From positions 1 to 59,937 of the forward strand of contig CAIMUP010000138.1 in NCBI GenBank assembly GCA_903844645.1: DNA of 59,937 nt, read 5' to 3'. Origin of the DNA: an uncultured Bacteroidota bacterium (lineage in GTDB: Bacteria > Bacteroidota > Bacteroidia > AKYH767-A > JABDAW01). The notes beneath the pieces are model-generated. The model ran no database searches, was not told where the DNA came from, and saw nothing but the letters and a program-made list of their open reading frames with translations. Shown here piece after piece: positions 54,716-59,937 of this stretch; positions within the stretch are counted from its first letter, which is position 1; each line of letters begins with the position of its first letter. Made by a program: the position numbers and the translations under genes.

Positions 54716-54800
54716 CTCCTGACGGGTTTTTCTCCCGTCAGGTTTTGATGATTGGAATTCCTTTTAATCAAAACTTGACGGGAGAAAAACCCGTCAGGAG
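54716..54800. repeat. Large cruciform of two inverted GACGGG elements
   Basis: Two 34-bp arms (54716-54749 and 54767-54800) are inverted copies with a single mismatch, separated by 17 bp. Each arm holds its own small hairpin (CTGACGGG..CCCGTCAG-like), and the central 17 bp contain the palindrome GGAATTCC. The right arm ends 8 bp before array 9. Confidence 0.95.
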
Positions 54801-54808
54801 ATGGAATT

Positions 54809-54976
54809 ACACGACCAGGTGGTATTGTTACACGACCATGTAGTTGTGTTGCACGACCATGTAGTTGTGTTGCACGACCATGTAGTTGTGTTGCACGACC
54901 ATGTAGTTGTGTTGCACGACCAGGTAGTTGTGTTACACGACCAGGTAGTTGTGTTACTCGACCAGATAGTCGTGTA
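54809..54976. repeat. 21-bp tandem array 9 (8 units)
   Basis: Eight units with core ACGACCATGTAGTTGTGTT. Inside each, CACGAC and GTTGTG form an imperfect dyad. Units 2-5 are nearly identical; the outer units diverge, as in arrays that grow from the middle. Confidence 0.97.
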
Positions 54977-55039
54977 ACAATAGTAGTTTTCTCTGTTTTT
55001 AAACCACCTTTTACGTTGTAAACACCATTATATAAGGAG

Positions 55040-55102
55040 TAGAAAACGGAATTCAGAGGTGAGAAAACAGAGTTTTCGGGAGAGAAAATGCTACTCATCC
55101 AT
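55040..55102. repeat. 21-bp tandem array 9b (about 3 degenerate units)
   Basis: Three units of 21 bp sharing GAGAAAAC/GAGAAAAT starts, out of sequence relation with array 9, 63 bp away. Degenerate, so weaker support. Confidence 0.5.
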
Positions 55103-55178
55103 CATTTTATTCTTATCATGATGCCATCCCAAACGAGACTTTTATAATCTCTACTTGGGGATAATTAGTAAAGAGGGA

Positions 55179-56093
55179 TTATGAATAAAAATCGTATTCG
55201 TAGCGATTGCCGGTATATTCATCGCGACCGCCACGACTCATATCGGCATTAAAAAACGTATCCGCAACCAAAGTTCCTTCGTCATCAAATTCAAAGGTAG
55301 AACGGCGCACCAACTGGTTGTTTTCATCATATAATTCTTCTTGAATACACCGATTCGCATCATCATAAATCATCAAGACAGACTTGGAATGGAAGTCCTT
55401 AAAGATGCGCTCAATCATGTTGCCATGTTCGTCGTAATTGGAATAAGCACGGGAAATAATAACACCCTTTTCATTGTAATCCCTCGACTCTATCTCGACC
55501 CCGTTTTCATTATAGATGTGTTCCTTGCGAGCAATCTGATTGCCTTTGTTATCAAGCATCACGACGGCACTGATGTTTTCTTTGGCATCATAAATAAATT
55601 GCTGATGTTCGATAATAGTATTGGTTTCATCATACTGTTTTAATTCTGTCAGATACTTCTTTTCGTTATAGAATAATTCTTCTCTCGCCTCCTGAATATT
55701 GTCTTCATCGAACTTTATCTTCTCTAATAAACCCTTATCGTCATGCCTGTTATAAATCGTTTTATCCATCGAACCATCGCCATAAATAGTCTCTTCCTGA
55801 ATGATCAAACCCGCGTCGTTACGGGTAATGGCGACCTTTTCCGATATATCATCCAACGCGAAATATGTTTCCTCCGAAACGACATTTCCTTTGGTATCAT
55901 AAGTAGCAGTATTCCGCTCCTCCATGTCGCCATCGTCGTTGTATTTGATGGTCTCGAGCGTGTTTCCATGCTCATCATACAGCGTGAAAAGACTCTTGAA
56001 TTCATCCCCATGAACAAGGTCTTCATTCGCTAAAATAACCTTCCCGATAGCATAACTAAAACGGGTTACAGATTTCACTTTTTTAGGCATCAT
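55179..56093 (-). CDS. YD-repeat-like protein
   Basis: 304 residues built of repeats of about 20-22 residues: YDEHGNTLETIKYNDDGDME, YDTKGNVVSEETYF, YDAKENISAVVMLDNKG, YNENGVEIESRDYNEKG, YDEHGNMIERIF, YDENNQLVRRSTFEFDDEG. They resemble YD/RHS and YwqK-like beta repeats. No signal peptide or toxin domain is seen, so it is not an RHS toxin. It starts 27 bp after the NtrC-type gene and is probably co-transcribed. Function unknown. Confidence 0.8.
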   Translation of the reverse strand: MMPKKVKSVTRFSYAIGKVILANEDLVHGDEFKSLFTLYDEHGNTLETIKYNDDGDMEERNTATYDTKGNVVSEETYFALDDISEKVAITRNDAGLIIQEETIYGDGSMDKTIYNRHDDKGLLEKIKFDEDNIQEAREELFYNEKKYLTELKQYDETNTIIEHQQFIYDAKENISAVVMLDNKGNQIARKEHIYNENGVEIESRDYNEKGVIISRAYSNYDEHGNMIERIFKDFHSKSVLMIYDDANRCIQEELYDENNQLVRRSTFEFDDEGTLVADTFFNADMSRGGRDEYTGNRYEYDFYS

Positions 56094-56120
56094 ATTAATT
56101 GTTTAATGTTAGTGTATATT

Positions 56121-57281
56121 TTAATTCCGAACGCCATATTGCTGCACATCTTTGGCAGTGATTTTCTTATCGCAAAGTATCACCAAACGCTCTACCACGT
56201 TGCGAAGTTCGCGTATGTTGCCCGTCCAATCAATACCCTGCATTTCCTTCAGCGCATCAGCAGAGAATTCCTTCACAGGCATACGATAATCCTCGCATAT
56301 TTCTTTAATAAAATAAGTACATAGTAAAGGAATATCTTCCCTCCTTTCATTCAACGAAGGCACATGAATAAGTATCACGCTAAGGCGATGATACAGGTCT
56401 TCGCGGAAGTTGTTATTCTCAATTTCTTTACGCAAGTCTTTATTCGTGGCAGCAATGATTCGTACATTCACCGTGATCTCTTTCTCACCGCCAACTCTGG
56501 TTATCTTATTCTCTTGCAAACACCGCAAAACCTTTGCTTGGGCAGATAAACTCATGTCGCCTATCTCATCAAGAAAGAGCGTTCCGTTGTCTGCCTGTTC
56601 AAACTTTCCAAGGCGTTGTTTAATAGCAGAAGTGAAGGCACCTTTCTCATGCCCGAAGAGTTCGCTTTCGATCAATTCGGAAGGGATCGCAGCACAATTA
56701 ACTTCTATCAAAGGGGCATTAGAACGGTTGCTCATTTCATGTACCCATCTCGCTACCAACTCCTTGCCGGTACCGTTGCTGCCGGTAATGAGAATCCGTG
56801 CATCCGTGGGAGCTACGCGTGCTATCATCTCTTTTATTTTCATGATGGAAGCAGAGTTTCCTATCATCTCACGAGTCTTGGAAACCTTCCGTTTCAATAC
56901 CTTTGTTTCTGTAATCAAAGAGCCTTTATCCATCGCATTCCGCACCGTTACGAGCAAGCGATTCAGGTCGAGCGGCTTAGAGATATAATCGAATGCACCC
57001 TTCTTGATCGCCTCGACAGCAGTCTCTATCGTTCCATGCCCGGAGATCATCACGACGGGCACATCAGGATGCAGTTCCAGGAGCTTCGGAAGCACTTCCG
57101 TACCATCCATCACCGGCATCTTGATATCACATAGAATGAGGTCGTAATTCTCTTTGGCAGCGAGCTTCAAACCCTCTGCGCCATTGGCAGCTTCATCCAC
57201 TTTGAAGTTCTCATACTCCAATATTTCTCTCAAAGCGAAGCGAATACTTCTTTCATCGTCAATTATTAATACAGCAGGCAT
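56121..57281 (-). CDS. NtrC-type response regulator without DNA-binding domain
   Basis: 386 residues. Receiver domain 1-120 with D9/D10, phospho-acceptor D52 (LILCDIKMP) and K102. AAA+ domain with Walker A GSNGTGKE (167-174), GAFTSA (214-219) where sigma-54 activators have GAFTGA, Walker B TLFLDEIGD (234-242) and an R-finger region. The chain ends at DKKITAKDVQQYGVRN, about 60-80 residues shorter than NtrC: the C-terminal Fis HTH is missing. It could act on sigma-54 without a specific DNA site, or on another target. No sensor kinase adjoins it. Co-directional with the YD-like gene. Confidence 0.88.
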   Translation of the reverse strand: MPAVLIIDDERSIRFALREILEYENFKVDEAANGAEGLKLAAKENYDLILCDIKMPVMDGTEVLPKLLELHPDVPVVMISGHGTIETAVEAIKKGAFDYISKPLDLNRLLVTVRNAMDKGSLITETKVLKRKVSKTREMIGNSASIMKIKEMIARVAPTDARILITGSNGTGKELVARWVHEMSNRSNAPLIEVNCAAIPSELIESELFGHEKGAFTSAIKQRLGKFEQADNGTLFLDEIGDMSLSAQAKVLRCLQENKITRVGGEKEITVNVRIIAATNKDLRKEIENNNFREDLYHRLSVILIHVPSLNERREDIPLLCTYFIKEICEDYRMPVKEFSADALKEMQGIDWTGNIRELRNVVERLVILCDKKITAKDVQQYGVRN

Positions 57282-57303
57282 ACTTTTCTTTATTTAATAT
57301 TGT

Positions 57304-57312
57304 GCAAAACTA
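57304..57312 (-). promoter_or_regulatory. Promoter -7 element of the NtrC-type gene
   Basis: The minus strand reads TAGTTTTGC, 23 bp before the start codon at 57281. Confidence 0.6.
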
Positions 57313-57494
57313 AGAATATTTTATGGATTGGGGATGACATTTGCGATTGGAAGGGATTTTGAAGGGAGAGGAGGGGATTATTTTATCCTCCTAAAGAAAC
57401 ATTGGGAAGGGTAATTGTGAATTCTCTTCAAAAACACACTTTTAGGGCTTGGAGCTATATGGGGCGCGGGTTTCAGGATAGGCAAAAACACCTG

Positions 57495-57683
57495 TCGCAA
57501 GCCCTAAGTACGCATTCGCAAGCTATCAGTAGCCATTCGCAAGGACTAAGTACGCATTCGCAAGCTATATGTTGGGAATCGCAAGTCATAAGTAGCCACT
57601 CGTAAGGACTAAGTAAGCATTCGCAAGCTATGTGTTGGGAATCGCAAGGACTAAGTAAGCATTCGCAAGGGGTGTGATAGGAA
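57495..57683. repeat. 21-bp tandem array 10 (9 units)
   Basis: Nine units beginning TCGCAAG. Three second-half types alternate: ..CTAAGTACGCAT/CTAAGTAAGCAT, ..CAGTAGCCAT and ..TATGTTGGGAA, giving a mosaic with 42- and 63-bp higher-order spacing. Confidence 0.95.
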
Positions 57684-57701
57684 TCTTAAACTATAAAGAG
57701 G

Positions 57702-57932
57702 GATTTGACGGGTAACAAATTTGATTCGGGCATGTGCATTTGTGATTCGGGGGGTAACAAATGCGATTCGGGCATGTACATTTGCGATTCGGTGGGTAAA
57801 AAATGTGATTCGGGCATCTACATTTGCGATTCGGCTGGTAACAAATGCGATTTGACGGTTAGAATATTGGATTCAACGGTTAGAGAATGCGATTCGGGGG
57901 TTAGAAAATGCGATTCGGCGGGTTTTTGAACT
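57702..57932. repeat. 21-bp tandem array 11 (11 units)
   Basis: Eleven units beginning GATTCGG. Odd units carry GGTAACAAATGC and even units GCATGTACATTTGC through unit 7, a clear 42-bp alternation; units 8-10 use a third form with GGTTAGA. Begins 18 bp after array 10 but with a different unit. Confidence 0.95.
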
Positions 57933-57955
57933 GAAAGGAGGTAAAGATATTCACG

Positions 57956-58612
57956 TTAATCCTTCTTTTTTTCAAAGATATAATCAACAATATTTTTGAT
58001 TGGAGGAAAATATTCGTTCCTATTTCTTTCAATAAAATCCTTACAAATATCTTCGTAATTAATTTTTGAAATTTCTTCTTTTGTTAACTTTTCTAAACCA
58101 TCAGGAATAACAGCACGTTGAGACGAAAACTTTTCAATTAGATCTTCCAAGACCAAGTCCTTAGGTAAATAATAACAATATTCGCCAACTAATTCAAGAA
58201 ATGCAGATTTTTTTTGAGCGAGCTCTTTTATACATTCAGTTGTTAAAGGATTAATCTCTTTGAACATTTCATTTGCTTCCGCCTTGTTTATATCGAATTT
58301 AGAGTGGCACTTTAGATAAGATATTTTAACATTAAAATCTTGTGCTTGAGCAGCATTGCCCCTAAGTTCATAAGCTAATCCTTTTATTTTTCCTGCAATT
58401 TTAGATAAATTTCTTTTATCTTCTTTTTCCGTATTTAGATTGAACATCACTTTTTCCTTTTTAAGTAACCAAACATATGTAAGCCAGGCCGAAAGAATTG
58501 AAGGAACTATGCCTACACATACTAATAAAACCTTCTCCAAAATTTGCAATCCAATGGATTTATTAATCTCATTTAATAGCTTTATTATTTCATTATATTG
58601 TTCGTTGTTCAT
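57956..58612 (-). CDS. Hypothetical membrane-anchored protein
   Basis: 218 residues. One likely membrane span near the N-terminus (about 23-50, EKVLLVCVGIVPSILSAWLTYVW), the rest a soluble helical domain of unknown family (NLSKIAGKIKGLAYELRGNA, CYYLPKDLVLEDLIEKF). It starts 32 bp after the PIN-domain gene and is probably transcribed with it. Confidence 0.6.
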   Translation of the reverse strand: MNNEQYNEIIKLLNEINKSIGLQILEKVLLVCVGIVPSILSAWLTYVWLLKKEKVMFNLNTEKEDKRNLSKIAGKIKGLAYELRGNAAQAQDFNVKISYLKCHSKFDINKAEANEMFKEINPLTTECIKELAQKKSAFLELVGEYCYYLPKDLVLEDLIEKFSSQRAVIPDGLEKLTKEEISKINYEDICKDFIERNRNEYFPPIKNIVDYIFEKKKD

Positions 58613-58644
58613 TATTATTCTATTTGCAAAAACCTTATATTAGA

Positions 58645-59061
58645 TTAAAGAAAAGGATTAACAATAGTCAATGTATTTTCTATGACCAAGCCGTGTTGCA
58701 TGTCTTCGGAGTAGAGGGTTTCGCAGTTGTTCTCGAGGGCGGATGCTACTATTAAACTATCCCACCAACTCAATTGATATTTATTTGAAATCATAAAAGC
58801 CGATTCCACTGTGGAGGGAGTAAGATGCACTACTTTGAACTTATTTAGTAATCCTTGTCCATGTTCAAAAGCCTTTTCTTTACTTAGTTTAAGTTTCTTC
58901 AAACAAGCATTTACATTTTCTGTTACGACTTGTGTGCTTATGGTATATTCATCAAAAATTAAGGATAGAACTTTTTCCTTCTTTTCAATATCCTTATCTA
59001 CTAAATAAACAAGGATATTTGAATCCATAAAGATGGATTTAGCCTCTGTCGTCTCTGTCAT
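58645..59061 (-). CDS. PIN-domain toxin, VapC-like
   Basis: 138 residues. The first acidic residue is D13 in FMDSNILVYLVD; the ST.VV.E...L fold and the C-terminal WWDSLIVASAL with a later acid in YSEDMQ complete the PIN acidic cluster. PIN toxins cut RNA. It overlaps its partner by 23 bp; starting at the internal ATG (residue 12, 59028) would remove the overlap. The classical partner order (antitoxin first) is kept. Confidence 0.8.
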   Translation of the reverse strand: MTETTEAKSIFMDSNILVYLVDKDIEKKEKVLSLIFDEYTISTQVVTENVNACLKKLKLSKEKAFEHGQGLLNKFKVVHLTPSTVESAFMISNKYQLSWWDSLIVASALENNCETLYSEDMQHGLVIENTLTIVNPFL

Positions 59062-59293
59062 AAAGCTCGTCTCTGTTGAATTTATAATTACTTAAATCAA
59101 CTCTGAAATCTTTCCAATAATCGCGGATTGATTGTCGGTATTCTTCTAAATCAAACTCCTTTTTTTCTGGCTCATCTTTCTCAACTTTATGAAGAGTTAC
59201 CTCAATGTCAACTTCTTGATCTTTAAACTCATCAGGAAGAACAATCTTTAGTTCATTACCTTCGGCTTTAACCGTTTTCTTTAATGCATTCAT
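59039..59293 (-). CDS. Antitoxin-like partner of the PIN protein
   Basis: 84 residues. The N-terminal half (VKAEGNELKIVLPDEFKDQEVDIEV) looks like an AbrB-type swapped-hairpin start, and the C-terminal half is an acidic, disordered toxin-binding tail (LEEYRQSIRDYWKDFRVDLS). Small, acidic and directly before a PIN gene: a VapB-like antitoxin. A perfect -7 element precedes it. Confidence 0.7.
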   Translation of the reverse strand: MNALKKTVKAEGNELKIVLPDEFKDQEVDIEVTLHKVEKDEPEKKEFDLEEYRQSIRDYWKDFRVDLSNYKFNRDELYDRDDRG

Positions 59294-59315
59294 AGTTTCA
59301 ATATTTTATTATTAT

Positions 59316-59324
59316 GCAAAATTA
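59316..59324 (-). promoter_or_regulatory. Promoter -7 element of the antitoxin-toxin pair
   Basis: The minus strand reads TAATTTTGC, 23 bp before the ATG at 59293. Confidence 0.55.
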
Positions 59325-59366
59325 GGAAAAAGAAAGGTGATGGATTTGCGATGTGCATGTTTTCAT

Positions 59367-59415
59367 TCATCCTTTTATGATAGCTCCGCCCTTGCGGGCT
59401 ACAATAAAAGGATGA
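59367..59415. repeat. REP-like imperfect palindrome
   Basis: TCATCCTTTTAT (59367-59378) and ATAAAAGGATGA (59404-59415) form the outer stem; TAGC..CCGC and GCGG..GCTA form an inner stem. It lies between groEL and the antitoxin gene. Confidence 0.6.
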
Positions 59416-59440
59416 GCATTATTACAAATATCATTCATAA

Positions 59441-59474
59441 AAAAATCCCCTTCCGAACTAACGAAAGGGGATTT
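59441..59474 (-). terminator. Terminator of groEL
   Basis: On the minus strand AAATCCCCTT pairs with AAGGGGATTT and is followed by a T-run. It lies 28 bp beyond the groEL stop codon. Confidence 0.9.
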
Positions 59475-59501
59475 CTTATTCTTAAAAAGAAGAAGCAGGA
59501 A

Positions 59502-59937
59502 TTACATCATTCCGCCCATTCCTCCGCCCATGCCGCTCATATCGGGCATTCCACCACCACCTTTTTCTTCTTTAATGTCTGACAAAACGCATTCTGTCGT
59601 CAGTAACATACCAGCAATAGAAGCGGCATTTTCTAAAGCAACACGGGTTACTTTAGTAGGGTCAATAACGCCTGCTGCGAAAAGGTTTTCATAAACCTCT
59701 GTGCGGGCATTGAAACCGAAATCGCCTTTGCCTTCTCTCACTTTGTTAACAACGATTGAGCCTTCAAGACCTGCATTCGCAACTATCTGGCGAAGAGGCT
59801 CTTCTAAAGCTCTCTTCACGATAGCTACGCCTGTAGTTTCGTCAGCGTTTTCGCCTTCTAATTTATCAATCGCAGAGATGGCACGGATGTATGCAACACC
59901 TCCTCCTGGTACGATGCCTTCTTCAACGGCAGCGCGG
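59502..59937 (-). CDS. groEL: Chaperonin GroEL, C-terminal part (cut by window edge)
   Basis: The last 144 residues of Gro[21 protein letters not shown] opens the fragment; [50 protein letters not shown] and TTECVLSDI follow, ending in the typical Gly-Met-rich tail ([18 protein letters not shown]). GroEL forms the ATP-driven folding chamber with GroES. The gene continues beyond the right edge. Confidence 0.98.
   Translation of the reverse strand, partial: RAAVEEGIVPGGGVAYIRAISAIDKLEGENADETTGVAIVKRALEEPLRQIVANAGLEGSIVVNKVREGKGDFGFNARTEVYENLFAAGVIDPTKVTRVALENAASIAGMLLTTECVLSDIKEEKGGGGMPDMSGMGGGMGGMM

Noticed and set aside
55179-56093. RHS/YD toxin
   Set aside because: There is no RHS core, no C-terminal toxin and no immunity gene; only short YD-like repeats are present.
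1-57932. CRISPR arrays
   Set aside because: The arrays are directly adjoining 21-bp units without spacers, and no cas genes occur in the window.

Overview
The window looks like chromosome of a Bacteroidota bacterium, probably near Chitinophagales/Sphingobacteriales. Evidence: type IX secretion C-terminal sorting domains (types A and B), many promoters of the Bacteroidota form TAnnTTTGC, HMW Ig-like/PKD surface proteins, and a class V aminotransferase plus SerA pair. It divides into a host backbone (1-4860 and about 31900-59937) and a foreign island of about 27 kb (4861 to about 31900).

Left backbone: a secreted WG-repeat protein with mannose-1-phosphate guanylyltransferase, then thioredoxin with a DUF58 protein, then tRNA-Asp(GTC). 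The island begins directly after the tRNA and ends at an inward-reading tyrosine integrase that lacks its N-terminal domain. From the tRNA side it holds an att-like region with repeats, two paralogous small HTH genes with almost no leader, two small winged-helix-like genes, a Panacea-type toxin-antitoxin pair, a decayed IS200-type transposase, and a leftward operon of about 16.5 kb. That operon runs hsdM (interrupted by one in-frame stop), hsdS, a DUF2971 protein, a RecD-like helicase with a C-terminal nuclease-like domain, hsdR, a YgjP-type metallopeptidase, a RecQ-like helicase with an N-terminal nuclease-like segment, and a tail-anchored coiled-coil protein. The right end of the island carries a replication-initiator-like gene, a candidate small RNA, two excisionase-type HTH genes, a protein of unknown function and the integrase.

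Right backbone: RhlE-type RNA helicase, a 36-residue membrane peptide, a 1543-residue exported protein, a serine-biosynthesis operon (class V aminotransferase, SerA, DinB-like protein), three large T9SS cargo proteins, an NtrC-type regulator without a DNA-binding domain together with a YD-repeat-like protein, a VapBC-like pair and the 3' end of groEL.

The most striking signal is not a gene. Every backbone intergenic region longer than about 290 bp contains a tandem array whose period is exactly 21 bp. There are eleven clear arrays plus one degenerate one. All share the period but each has its own unrelated unit sequence. They lie between divergent, convergent and co-directional genes alike, contain no spacers, and are absent from the whole 27-kb island. 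21 bp is two turns of B-DNA, so every unit shows the same motif on the same face of the helix. A second dispersed element, an inverted repeat built on CTCCTGACGGGTTTT, sits beside several arrays and forms a near-perfect 85-bp cruciform at 54716-54800. I know of no described system of this kind, but I could not search for one.
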